Notes: generated by a model from the sequence alone, not told the origin. Numbered from the stretch's first letter, positions 1 through 10,500 are shown. The stretch is 64,000 bases of DNA from Hygrophila difformis (GCA_030278955.1 JAOANR010000012.1:29443977-29507976), one strand, 5' to 3'. A program made the numbers and translations.

Positions 1-387
1 TTTGTTGAACCTGGTGAGGTAATCCAACTTGTTGTTGACTCTTTGGCCTGCGAGCGCCCTTAAAGGGTAATTATCTATTGATTAATAGATAACAAGCACG
101 ATTAAGGTTGACTGCCGTGTGACGGCCCGTGTTCAGTAGGCGCTGGAAATGGCCATATAGAGTGACCCCTGATCTAAATGAGATCGGGTGAGACCCGAGA
201 TTTAGTCAGGATACCGGTATTGTGAGGTTCATTCTGAATCCCTCTAACATGCATGCAACCATTGATATGGTTAATTATATCTGGGCAGTTGCCCTGTTGA
301 GATTCCGGGTTGCTCCCGAAATTAATATCTATATTGTCGAATTGCTGGATATTAAATTGAGAGAACCCTTATTGTGTTGTTCATATG
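1..387. repeat. Left part of an interrupted Ty3/gypsy-like LTR remnant
   Basis: No gene is visible. The stretch joins 2564-3121 across the insertion at 388-2563, and that right part ends in GGGGTGTTACA, the typical terminus of Tekay/Del-type LTRs. The start of the LTR would lie to the left of the window. That 1-387 belongs to the same LTR is inferred from its position on the other side of a clean target duplication (ATATG). Confidence 0.5.
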
Positions 388-634
388 TGTCACGGGGCGC
401 CGGGTCTGTATCGGGACTGCGGCGCACCGTGTGGCTCATAGACTGATTCCCAGCACTATTCCGCCAAACGGTCCATCCGAAGGGTCGGGTTGGACAGCAT
501 CATAGAGCTACTCCGGAAACTATGGGATACTTCAATTTATATTACAACGGCAGACGAGCCTTACAGCAACCATAAGCTTCGGGACTGTGGGCCAAGGGCG
601 ACCACCAAGCGGAGCCTTTGGCCATCGGTCAACA
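388..634 (-). repeat. 3' LTR of the 388-2563 element
   Basis: This 247-bp copy matches 2317-2563 with only a handful of substitutions. It runs from TGTCACGGGGCGCC to GGTCAACA and has TG...CA ends. It is the downstream LTR, because the element is read on the minus strand. Confidence 0.93.
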
Positions 635-648
635 TTCTCCCCCCGCTA
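635..648 (-). promoter_or_regulatory. Polypurine tract of the 388-2563 element
   Basis: Read on the minus strand, the bases next to the 3' LTR are GCGGGGGGAGAA. This is the position and composition expected for the plus-strand primer of an LTR retrotransposon. Confidence 0.75.
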
Positions 649-1240
649 AATTGGCGATGCCCTCGTCGCCGTGGCTCTCCGAAAGTCTTCGACGAGAGGT
701 TTGAGAGCATTCTTCTCTGTGGCTCGCTCCCAAGTGGTCTCCTCCATCGAACATCCCGCCCCCTTCAACAGATACTCATCGTATCTCCTCTTTTGGTCTG
801 CATGTTTCTTCATGTGCTTTTGGGCCTTAGTTAAGTAACTTCGGGCTAACTCAAGATTCTCTGCCCACTCCTTAGCAAAATTTACCGCCCGGGAGGAACT
901 CCAACCTCGTGTTGCGTCCAAAGTGTGGGGAAGGAGGGGTTGCTGTCCAGTCACCACTTCGAACGGGCTACGGTTCGTCGTGGGGCACTTTTGGGAGTTA
1001 AAGCATAGCTGGGCCGCATCCAACAACTTCACCCAGTCCTTCGGGTTATCGCTCACAAAGTGCCGAAGGTACTCCTCGAGCATCGAATTGAATCCCTCTG
1101 TTTGCCCATCGGATTGTGGGTGGTAACTCGAGCACATACTGAGGTTTGATCCCTCAGTTTTGAATAATTCCGACCAAAAAAGGGCTCGTGAATTTTTTTT
1201 TTTTAATCCCTGTCACCGACGATATCTTTGGGTAGTCCCC
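646..1240 (-). pseudogene. Integrase C-terminal fragment with chromodomain remnant
   Basis: The minus strand encodes the end of a Ty3/gypsy integrase: WGLPKDIVGDRD, then YHPQSDGQTEG (carrying the late catalytic-domain motif), then the C-terminal region with FNSQ and HADQKRR. Near the end SMEETTWE resembles the last part of a chromodomain. The frame is broken around 1190-1205, where a run of A on the coding strand shifts it, and a stop follows upstream of the YHPQSDGQTE block. Between the integrase tail and the chromodomain remnant the usual linker is shortened. The fragment is joined directly to gag at about 1240, so it is a deletion product and not a working enzyme. Confidence 0.85.
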
Positions 1241-2275
1241 AGTACTTCACCACATTTTCCGGGAAGAACTGATTCCGAATCGCTTCTCTCAGTTCCGCCC
1301 AGGTATCAATTGCCAATCTACCTTGCTGGATCTCAGCATATTTTCCACGCCACCATAACTTGTCGTCTCCCGCCAGATACATCGTGGCCGTAGAAACCCA
1401 TCTTGTTTCATTTTCAATACCCGAATTCTCAAGGTACTGATTCATATCAAAGAGGAAGTTCTCGACTTCCTTAGCATCGCGGTTGCCAGTGTAAGGCTGA
1501 GGTTCCGGGACACGCACTCTTGGGCCGGAACTCGGAGCAACTTCTTGCTCTCTACTTACAGCTCTCTGTAGTAGTCTTATTTGGATGGACATCTCTTCCA
1601 TCCTCGCCTTGGCCTCTGCCTGTTCGAGTTTAGCTCTCTCTCAGCTAACTCTTGTACGTGGGTCATCGCCATCTGCGAGGCCTACTCTTGTGCCTGGGTC
1701 ATCGCCATCTACGAGCCCTCGGTATTACTCATCATCGGCCTCTGCCCATTCGAGTTTAGCTCTCTCAGCTAACTCTTGTGCCTGGGTCATCGCCATCTGC
1801 GAGCCCTCGGCATTACTCATTCTGGGCCTCTGCCCGTTCGAGTTTAGCTCTCTCAGCTAACTCTTGTGCCTGGGTCATCGCCATCTGCGAGCCCTCGGCA
1901 TTACTCATCCTGGGCCTCTGCCCATTCGAGTTTAGCACCACTCACACGCCATTTCGTACAGAATGCCCGGCCACACCAGTCGTCCATCGCACCCTGCAAC
2001 ACCCATTGGGAATCACGAGTTGCAACGACAACCGGCGCGTCCGGACAGCCCCGACAGGCGTGGACATTACTCATAAGTGATCGACAGAGCTCCTGGCACT
2101 CGCTCAGGATGGCTCTTGTCTCTGCATTCTCCGTCTCAAGTTCTTCAACTTTCGACCGGGGCCTTGCCTCTGCAAGCTCCGAGTCAACCAGCCTCGATGT
2201 CATAGTCCTGGTTTGCCACGCCGGGGTGTGCTCGCCTGCCGTTTCCGAATCCGATCCTGATGCACTCTCGCTCAT
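1241..2275 (-). pseudogene. Truncated gag of the 388-2563 element
   Basis: The minus-strand reading begins MSESASGSDSETAGEHTP at 2275, a little inside the primer site. It continues into a coiled-coil-like stretch rich in Glu/Ala/Arg and then into a retrotransposon gag core (YTGNRDAKEVENFLFDMNQYLE ... TMYLAGDDKLWW ... WAELREAIRNQFFPEN). The coiled-coil part is expanded by an 88-bp tandem repeat that breaks the frame, because 88 is not a multiple of three. After FFPENVVKY the sequence passes straight into integrase (WGLPKDIV), so the zinc knuckle and everything up to mid-integrase are deleted. In this family gag forms the virus-like particle. This copy cannot make a complete one. Confidence 0.85.
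1625..1930. repeat. 88-bp tandem repeat inside gag
   Basis: Three copies of a unit starting CGAGTTTAGCTC begin at 1625, 1751 and 1839, and a partial copy begins at 1927. The last two steps are exactly 88 bp. The first step is 126 bp because of an internal duplication. On the coding strand each unit reads as a helix-forming stretch (QAQELAERAKLERAEAQ), so it is an expansion of the gag coiled coil. Confidence 0.9.
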
Positions 2276-2302
2276 GATGCCACCACCCGTTCCGGAAGGC
2301 CG

Positions 2303-2314
2303 GCTCTGATACCA
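2303..2314 (-). promoter_or_regulatory. Primer-binding site, tRNA-iMet type
   Basis: On the minus strand TGGTATCAGAGC lies two bases inside the 5' LTR. This is the standard plant primer site complementary to the 3' end of initiator methionine tRNA. Confidence 0.9.
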
Positions 2315-2316
2315 AC

Positions 2317-2563
2317 TGTCACGGGGCGCCGGGTCCGTATCGGGACTGCGGCGCACCGTGTGGCTCATAGACTGATTCCCAGCACTATTCCGCCAAACGG
2401 TCCATCCGAAGGGTCGGGTTGAACAGCATCATAGAGCTACTCCGGAAACTATGGGATACTTCAATTTATATTACAACGGCAGACGAGCCTTACAGAAACC
2501 ATAAGCTTCGGGACTGCGGGCCAAGGGCGACCACCAAACCGAGCCTTTGGCCATCGGTCAACA
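2317..2563 (-). repeat. 5' LTR of the 388-2563 element
   Basis: This is the partner of the LTR at 388-634. It has the same length and the same TG...CA ends, and the target duplication ATATG follows at 2564-2568. Confidence 0.93.
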
Positions 2564-3121
2564 ATATGGTTGAGTTCCTAGTTACTGCTTTGAGATTTCC
2601 TTTATTGTGTTGCCTCTATTGTTGATCTCCTGCTTATTTATCTGAAAGCAACAATGTGTTGTCCATAATTCTTTGGTTGTTCGTTGATTCCGAGTATAGG
2701 GAACTTACCAGCGAATCCATCGCTGATAATCCTTCCTTCTTTATTCTTTTTTTTTCCTTCCAGGTTAAGATTAAAGATTGACATGGGAAGGGAGCACTAC
2801 ACCTGCATATTTTCTGCATAAAAGTTTTCATTAATTTTGGAAGATGTCGGACTTTTTGACAACGCTGCGTTGTGATTTTGGTATCTTTTGTATAAACTCA
2901 AAAATGATTATTATCCCTGCATTGTATATTGTTTTGAGAAACGATGCTCATTTTGATAAAATATTATATTTGTTATCTTTAAGCTTGGTTGTTGAAAATG
3001 GATAATTGATATACTCGTTTTAGCCTTAGCATCTCCTGAATAAGCCCGATGTGTTAGATCGAGTCTTATTTGGGAGGTGTGGCGGTAACACCCGCAAGTC
3101 CGAAAAAACTGGGGTGTTACA
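2564..3121 (+). repeat. Right end of a Tekay/Del-like LTR
   Basis: The stretch ends with GGGAGGTGTGGCGG, a spacer, then GGGGTGTTACA. The same arrangement ends the solo LTR at 25034-27573 (AGGTGTGGCGGTGACATCC ... CCGGGGTGTT). Both also share an upstream pyrimidine run leading to TTCCAG/TTTCAG. No second LTR or coding region is visible, so this is a solo LTR or a fragment running off the left edge. Confidence 0.65.
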
Positions 3122-4018
<897 letters not shown>

Positions 4019-4262
4019 TTAAAACAAGAGATTGACCAATACTGAATAGACCATCCTCCATACATCTTCATCGTCAGCAGCTTCCTTCAATACTGAATTT
4101 ACCATGGAGAAGTTACAGAGGCTCTTGTAATATAGGCACCCGCCGATGACCCGAGCCTTTATTTCAGGCACCAATTTCTCTATCAACGACCCCCCCACAC
4201 CCAAAAGTCTCGCAGGATCAGGGTGGTTGGTTTGTGAGTCCACCCTCTGGAAAGCTCGAAGT
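4019..4262 (-). other. Possible terminal exon or gene fragment, unknown product
   Basis: The minus strand is open for about 80 codons and ends in a stop at 4019. It reads LQTLRAFQRVDSQTNHPD, then ARLLGVGGSLIEKLVPE and IKARVIGGCLYYKSLCNF, then a helix-like acidic end. There is no ATG. It opens behind TAATAG, which could serve as a splice acceptor. The composition is that of a folded protein rather than random translation, but I do not recognise the family and no neighbouring exon was found. It may be the last exon of a gene whose other parts are lost, a captured fragment, or chance. Confidence 0.25.
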
Positions 4263-5068
4263 GTTTGCAGCTATTACCTGAATCACAAACACCACCAATT
4301 CCACAGAAAATATTGAAAATTTATACAATTATCGAAAAATATGAATGAAAGGGAGGAGGCAGCGCTGGCCGGTGGCCGGTGGCGGAGTGCGGACATGCAT
4401 CCGAGCGGCGCAATTCGCGAGTGCGGTGGAGGCGCTACGGCATCTTCTACCGCTCAGACAACAGGGAAGCACAAATTGGGAATGCAATTAAAATTAGGGT
4501 TAGGGAGAAAGGTATAATGCAGCTGACAAGAGAAATTGAAGTTGGGGACGATGAAGATAATGCAATGAATAGGGCCAGACCAGGGCCGGCGGTGGCAATT
4601 AGGTGGCCGGAAGGATTCGGAGGTAAAAACGGAGAGGGAGAGACGGGAATGGAGGGCTGGGCTCATTAACAAGAGGTTCTTGGCAGGCGGCAGCCATGAT
4701 GAAGGCCCAGAATTAGGAATTTCGTTCAGGCGAGGCGGCAGCTATCGGGCACCGGGCACCGAAAGAGTGATGGGAATGGCAGCGGTGGCAGGGTTCAAAA
4801 TTTGGGCATTTTGGTAGGGCTCGGCCGAAGGCGGCGATGGAGGCGCGGTGAATAGCAGTTGGTAGGGTCTCGCTGGTTTTTGGCAAATGACGATGGGAGT
4901 GAAGGACAGATATTGGCAAGATGCCAGGGAAAACGACATGGGGAAGCACAACAGAAAGAGGGAAAGTGTGAGGGTATGAGAACAGAAAAGAGACAAGAGG
5001 GAAGAAAGGAGGACAAAGTTGGAAAAACACATTAAAAATCACTGTTCATAAGAACAGTAACCAGTTTG
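4263..5068. other. Unassigned GC-rich stretch
   Basis: 4360-4450 is unusually GC-rich and contains a short GGTGGCCGGTGGC-type repeat. The rest up to 5068 is purine-rich on the plus strand. Open frames here lack any recognisable domain. A remnant of a gene promoter or 5' leader is possible but not supported by a motif. Confidence 0.35.
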
Positions 5069-6119
5069 AAAAAAGGCCAAATATATCCGTTTTGTTTAAA
5101 AAAAAGCCAAATCTATTCTTTTTTTTTATTTTATTACCGAATTTATCCTCTACATATGCTAATTATATCCGAAAATATCCTAAATTCACTAATTGTGGAA
5201 TGGCTGCTGACTTGGCAATAAATTAACTTAAACCCTACACGCTGGACGGGATTTGAAGTGTCTCTCAATTAGGGCTGGGGAAAATACCGAGTATACCCAT
5301 ACCGCACATACCGTATCGAAAAAAGAAATATCGAAATTTTCGGTATACCGTAATTTTCGGTACGGTATCATACCGAAAAACATTCTCCGTACCGTATACC
5401 TTACCGAACTTTACGGTATGAAAAATTTCATACCGTTGCCGTAGCGAACATTTCGGTATACCGATCTTCGGTATACCGAAAGTTTGGTATTAAATATTTC
5501 CATACCGTTTCCATACCGACATTCCGGTAAGTTCGGTATATACCGCTATACCGAACATTCAGTACATACCGACATACCGTACCGCGGTATATACCGACAT
5601 AACGAACATTCACTACATACTGACATACCGGTATTGCGGTATATACCGGCATACCGAACTTTCGCTATATACCAACATACCGATATTACGGTATATAACG
5701 GTATCGCGGTATATAGCGAGACCGTGGTATATACCAAAGTTCGGTACGGTAGCGGTATACCGTGGTAACAAAAAATTTATACCGTTACCGTACCGAAATC
5801 TTACGGTACGGTATGATACCATACCGAAAATTACGGTATACCGAAAAATTCGATATTTTCGGTATTTTTTCGATACGGTATGTGTGGTATGCAGTATATT
5901 CGGTATTTTTTCCCAGCCCTAATTGAGACACACTTCAAATTCGATCCAGCGTGTAGGGTTTAAGTTAATTTATTGCCACGTCAGCAGGCATTCCACGATT
6001 AGTGAATTTAGGATATTTCCGGATATAATTAGCATATGTAGAGGATAAATTCGATAATAAAATAGAAAAATGATAGATTTGACTTTTTTTAAACAAAACG
6101 GATATACTTGGCCTTTTTT
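5069..6119. mobile_element. Foldback DNA element with GGTATACC-rich core
   Basis: Inverted repeats of about 210 bp (5069-5280 and 5911-6119, roughly nine in ten bases matching by eye) start AAAAAAGGCCAA and end TTGGCCTTTTTT. The 630-bp core is made of short blocks such as CGGTATACCG and TACCGACATACCG, so it is itself a mesh of palindromes, and its two ends are inverted copies too. No transposase is present and no clear target duplication was found. Superfamily unknown. Confidence 0.8.
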
Positions 6120-7351
6120 CCTATATACTAGACTAGATATGCAGTATATCAATTTATACTTTTTTCCCCCATTTGGTGTCCATAAGGGGTTTTGAACATT
6201 CATAAAGGTTGGAACCCAAGAAATTGCTTAAGTAGTGAGTAACAAGTTTATTTGGAAGATAGTAGATTCAGTAACGAATAATCGATTGTAGAAACAGATT
6301 GTCGTTGGCATTTGTAATTCGATTCGTCTCAATGTGAGAAGTTATCTTCGTGGAGAGGCGGAGATAACCAAAAAAATAAAAACAAAAAAAGAGGCAACTT
6401 CAGAATTTGGCTAGATCATAGATTGTAAGTTATTTTTGTGAAGCTCTAGCTATGCCAACTGCTACTAATGTTTAGGAGAGGCGACTTCATAGTTTGGCTA
6501 AATCATTGATGGATGCAACAAGTAATTAAGTCATCTACGTACTAGATCAATGTTCTGTTCTTTTTTCATAAGGTGTACATTGCCGTCCACTTCTCCAAGA
6601 TCAATGTTTCATACAGTGGCGAATTCAAAAAATAAAAATAGTGGAATCTATAGTTAAATTAGGGATCGTAGTTACAACACTAAAATATAGAGGAAAACTT
6701 GGTCGAAATGAATGATTGTGGTGTCACCTTAAAAATTAAGTGATGACACCAAACACCTTAAAAAGAACAACCATAACAGAGAGGGTATTATAACCGTATA
6801 AACGTATTACTTGGCTATGGAGAAGATAGGGCTTTCAGCCATGAAGCCCGGATTTTGACATGGTTGCTAGACGCCACCAAAAGGTCCACAAGTGCCAAAA
6901 CCTAAAAGATGGTCCAGACCATGTTATAACATAAACGGCTAAGGTGTTGAGGCTATATCTACAGAAATAATGTTCCATGGTGGAAAAATGATGGGTATCC
7001 ATAACTCTTTTACAATAACTGATCTTTAATTATTGGGCCCAAACAGGGAAAAACATCCCCTTTTGTTAGATTTATATTTGTAATAATAAAATCTCTTTAT
7101 ATCCGAATTGTATGTAACGAACTCGATCCCGTCCGAACTAAGAGATCCGCTGCTCGGTCCTTTATTATTTATTACAAAGTTCCAACTAATCAATTCAATA
7201 ATTCAGCAATAGATCAGACATAATCAACAAGTACTAATAACATAATAATACTCAAGTGTGTGATTCAAGCAGAAATAACTATCAAACTTGCAACACCATT
7301 GTTACGTATCATATAAGCTTCAAATTGTGAAGATATCAAGCAAGACTTCAG
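6120..7351. other. Sequence downstream of the sulfotransferase gene
   Basis: No reading frame of interest is visible. The stretch contains the direct repeat at 6370-6612. The rest is AT-rich with no recognisable element. Confidence 0.5.
6370..6612 (+). repeat. Direct repeat, copy 1, downstream of the sulfotransferase
   Basis: This matches 10024-10278 with small gaps, including AATTAAGTCATCTACGTAC and the stretch around TGTTCTGTTC. Each copy also holds an internal doublet starting GAGGCGACTTCA. The two copies lie either side of the sulfotransferase in the same orientation. Confidence 0.85.
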
Positions 7352-7357
7352 TTTATT
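7352..7357 (-). terminator. AATAAA polyadenylation signal of the sulfotransferase
   Basis: On the minus strand AATAAA follows the TAG stop codon directly. Such close placement is unusual but would still leave room for cleavage 10-30 bases further on. Confidence 0.5.
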
Positions 7358-8380
7358 CTAGAAGTCAAATGATAAGCCAGAATCCTTAAACTCGATTTCA
7401 ACGATCTTCTTCATGCGTTGCACCATTGCAGGAGTTAGGAAACTGGTGGACTCCCCAACTTTTCCCTTCCAAAACAATGAACTATTCTTCAATGTCAGAT
7501 CAACGCGGTTAAAATTCAAAATACCCGTCTTGTTCACCTTCAAATTACTTAATGTTTCGAAGCTACAAAGGCTCGAGATTTGTTCCACCACGCCACGCTT
7601 CTCTTCCTCTAGAGTGAATGGCAACCCTATGAACTCTGCAATCTTCTTGACGTTAAGATCAATGTTCCCCTGTAACTCCTCGTACCTTAGAAACAACACT
7701 TTTCGTGGATTCTTCCCCTGAGCAATCCAGTATCCAAGCACGTGCTTCCAAACAGGACAATAGTAGCAAATTCCTCGACAGAACAAGTCAAAGGCTTCAT
7801 CCAATTCACTTGCCCTATCCTTATAAAGCTTATTTTCCAATGTAAACTTACGGTATGAAATGAACAGATCCAAAGGGTTTCTACAAATATATATAATAGG
7901 GCAATCAGAATCGAGAATGGATTGAGGAAGGAGCTCATAAGGTAGGTGTGTTGAGAAAATTCTTGGGCCGGAATTGCACGGACGGTTAGGATTATCTGGA
8001 TTACTATCTGAACCAAACTCGAGAACAGGCACAAGTGAGTGAGGGTTGGAGGTGAGCAATGGGCTTTGATCAATGCCAAAAATGTTACGGGTGGATATGA
8101 CAAAGGTGAGGGCTTTTAGCCAAGTGGTTCCAGATTTCGGCATGGAAGCCACGATTATATCGGTTTCCATGGCTTTGAAGTGTTTTTGGATTGATAACAC
8201 TTGTGGCAGCACTATATCCTGAATCCAAAACCCTCTGTATTTGAATAGCTCATGACCATCCCAACCTATCACCCGTTCAAGTGTTGGGAGCAACTCCTGC
8301 CATTCAGCTTCATCATTTGGCTTGTTTTCAACCAGTGCACCTTCAGAAGATGAACTAATTATGTCCCCTTTCTTCTCCAT
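7358..8380 (-). CDS. Cytosolic sulfotransferase (plant SOT family)
   Basis: The enzyme moves a sulfonate group from PAPS to a hydroxyl on a small molecule such as a flavonoid, steroid or hormone. The substrate cannot be told from sequence. The intronless frame gives 340 residues from the ATG at 8380, normal for the family. An upstream in-frame ATG at 8428 would add 16 residues, but it lies only about 40 bases from a TATA box (8466-8472), so 8380 is preferred. Visible motifs are PKSGTTWLKAL (5'-phosphosulfate loop), FSTHLP with the catalytic histidine, and IYICRNPLDLFISYRKF (3'-phosphate binding). The C-terminal motif reads WKGKVGES where RKGxxGDW is usual. There is no signal peptide, in keeping with a cytosolic enzyme. 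No stop or frameshift is seen, so it is probably functional. Confidence 0.93.
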   Translation of the reverse strand: MEKKGDIISSSSEGALVENKPNDEAEWQELLPTLERVIGWDGHELFKYRGFWIQDIVLPQVLSIQKHFKAMETDIIVASMPKSGTTWLKALTFVISTRNIFGIDQSPLLTSNPHSLVPVLEFGSDSNPDNPNRPCNSGPRIFSTHLPYELLPQSILDSDCPIIYICRNPLDLFISYRKFTLENKLYKDRASELDEAFDLFCRGICYYCPVWKHVLGYWIAQGKNPRKVLFLRYEELQGNIDLNVKKIAEFIGLPFTLEEEKRGVVEQISSLCSFETLSNLKVNKTGILNFNRVDLTLKNSSLFWKGKVGESTSFLTPAMVQRMKKIVEIEFKDSGLSFDF

Positions 8381-8428
8381 CTCAACCTTGATTTGTAATT
8401 TCAAACACCTAAAAAATGGATGCCCCAA

Positions 8429-8905
8429 GTTTTCTGTTGGTAGATATGTGTTTTGTAAACCACAGATTTATAGGATAAGATGGAAATTGTGAGGGATTCT
8501 TCAAACTAACGCTATGTTGTCAATTATTTTTATTTTATTACCTTGAAAAAGGGCAAAATAAATAAATAACACTAAAAGGGGCCCAAAAATTATTTTAACA
8601 TTTTAATAATTTTTTTTTTTATCGTATAAATTTAACTTCCATTCAATTTTTTATGTTTTCTTCCATCAATATGACAAAACTAATAATTAAATTCTCATTT
8701 ATTTTTTTATAAAAATTGAAATAAATTTGATTTGTTTTACAATTGCAAATAAGCGGAAAGAAAAATTATTAGTATCAACATACGTTCTTTTAATAATATT
8801 CTAATTATATATTTATTTAGATTCAATGAAGGCTTGTTATTATTTTTCCAATGGCCCTTAAAATGTCAGGAACGACTACATTTAAGAATTAGGGAGCTTC
8901 TTATC
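8429..8905 (-). promoter_or_regulatory. Upstream region of the sulfotransferase with TATA box
   Basis: On the minus strand TATAAAT lies at 8466-8472 (context CCTATAAATC), about 86 bases before the preferred start codon. The rest is AT-rich with poly-T runs and no other element I can name. A foldback transposon begins at 8906, so the native promoter may be shorter than 0.5 kb. Confidence 0.55.
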
Positions 8906-9962
8906 GGAAAAAAAAAAGATCTTTTAGTCCGTTTTCTTTTCGAAAAATTCAAATAGGTACGTTAGTAATTTTTTTGCCCAATATAGTCCTCTGTATTTGC
9001 TAATTTTTCAATTCGGTCCTAATTACGTAAATAGCATGAGGTTGCCGACATGGTCGAAATAAATCACATTTTACATCCAACGTGGTCAATCTGGAGTCCC
9101 ACGCATAACACACCAGTTTAATTAATGTTTGAAATAAATGTTTTGAAGGCTATCATGACATATCACTACTCTAAAAAATGACTCCAGCAGGTCAATTGAG
9201 TCCTTTTTCACTGGGTTTAGGGGCATAGTCTCCACTTGGTTCCCATTGAGCCCTCATTAGGGTTACCCAACCCACAAAAAAATAGCAACCATTCACAACA
9301 ATAACAAAGCTTACCTTCATTTTCATTCCAGATAGACTCAACAACCCCTATCACAGCCCCTTCACTATAACAAGAAATTGGTGTTCTTTGTGAACATAGG
9401 TCAAGCGACCCCCTTCTCTGTGCGAATCCCATTCTCGCATCGGATTGGGCAGTGCTTTCGTTCGATGCCATCGAAATTCTGGTCAGTAGCTACCGCAGTG
9501 GATCTTCTTTTAGGTCTCGGTAGTTTTTGGTGTTTCTCAAGAAAATGAAGACCAATTGTGATATACTCCTATAATATGTGCAAATGAATGGTTGATGTTT
9601 ATTTGTGGGTTGGATAACCCCAATGAGGGCTAAATGCAAACCAAGTGGAGACAATGCCCCTAAACCCAGTGAAGAAGGGCTCAATTGACCTGTGGGAGAC
9701 ATTTTTTAGAGTAGTGATGTGTTAATTCGGCATTTCAAACATTTATTAAGCTGATGTGTTATGTGTAGGGACTCTAGATTACTCACGGTGGATGTAAAAT
9801 GTGATTTACTTCGGCCACGGCAGCAACCTCATGCTAAATTACATAATTAGGACCGAATTGAAAAAAAATAGCAAACGTAGAGGACTATATGGGGCAAAAA
9901 ATTACTAACGGACCGATTTGGATTTTCTGGAAAGAAAACGGACTAAAAGATCTTTTTTTTCC
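8906..9962. mobile_element. Mutator-like foldback element, non-autonomous
   Basis: Long inverted repeats of about 350 bp start GGAAAAAAAA and end TTTTTTTTCC, with AGATCTTTTAGTCCG and its complement near the ends. The flanks AGCTTCTTATC (8895-8905) and AGCCTGTTATC (9963-9973) agree at 9 of 11 bases and fit a decayed Mutator-type 9-11 bp target duplication. The centre has no transposase. It sits about 0.5 kb upstream of the sulfotransferase. Confidence 0.75.
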
Positions 9963-10023
9963 AGCCTGTTATCTATCAATAGAAAAATCTCCATGTGTGG
10001 CGTGACAAGGAATCCTAGAAAAC

Positions 10024-10278
10024 CAAAAATAAAAATAAAATGAAATAAAAAGAGGCGACTTCATAATGTGGCTGGATCATAGATTTGTAACTTGTAAGAT
10101 TGTAAGTATTTTTTTGTGAAGCTCTATGCCGACTGCTACTAATGTTTAGGAGAGGCGACTTCATAATTTGGCTAGATCATAGATGGATGCAACAAGTAAT
10201 TAAGTCATCTACGTACTAGATCGATGTTCTGTTCTGTTTTCATAACGTGAAACATTGCCGGCCACTAGTAATGTTTCA
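10024..10278 (+). repeat. Direct repeat, copy 2, upstream of the sulfotransferase
   Basis: This is the partner of 6370-6612, about 3.65 kb away in the same orientation. A SINE tail begins just to its right. Confidence 0.85.
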
Positions 10279-10281
10279 GAG

Positions 10282-10500
10282 TTTTTTTTTTTTTTTTTAA
10301 TTCCCCTGTTACTAGAAGTTATTTCTAGCGATCTTTTTGGCGTATACCGGGTATCCCGAGGCCACATTGGGCATAAAATAATCACTCGAGGATCTAGTGG
10401 GCATTGAAGAATTGTCTCTCCCAAAATAGAATTCTACATATACAAAGGCTCGAATACGAGACCTTTGTTTAAGCTGCCAAAGCCGCATATTTGTAGCTAT
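10282..10500 (-). mobile_element. tRNA-derived SINE, minus strand
   Basis: A poly-T run at 10282-10298 would be the poly-A tail of a minus-strand insertion. On that strand ATTCGAGCC near 10450 resembles an RNA polymerase III B box. The body (TTTTGGCG, ACCGGGTATCC, ACATTGGGCA, TTGTCTCTCCCAAA) recurs at 38079-38173. No target duplication was found, so the ends are approximate. Confidence 0.6.

Larger units (their letters stand above)
388..2563 (-). mobile_element. Internally deleted Ty3/gypsy chromovirus-like element
   Basis: The element is bounded by two 247-bp LTRs with TG...CA ends and a perfect 5-bp target duplication ATATG (383-387 and 2564-2568). On the minus strand the order is LTR, tRNA-iMet-type primer site, gag, integrase fragment, purine tract, LTR. 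Only about 1.7 kb of internal sequence remains, so protease, reverse transcriptase, RNase H and most of the integrase are missing and the copy cannot move by itself. An integrase C-terminus followed by a TWE-type chromodomain remnant suggests a chromovirus. The LTRs differ at only a few bases by eye, so the insertion looks fairly young. Confidence 0.93.

Noticed and set aside
4713..5042. Minus-strand frame of 109 codons rich in Phe, Leu and Pro
   Set aside because: It reads a purine-rich stretch from the other strand, giving low-complexity hydrophobic sequence. There is no domain and no start context.
5270..5921. Separate hAT MITE (TAGGGCTGGG...CCCAGCCCTA) inside the foldback
   Set aside because: The 8-bp flanks are inverted (CTCAAT and ATTGAG), not direct, and the inverted pairing continues outwards for 200 bp, so one foldback explains the data.
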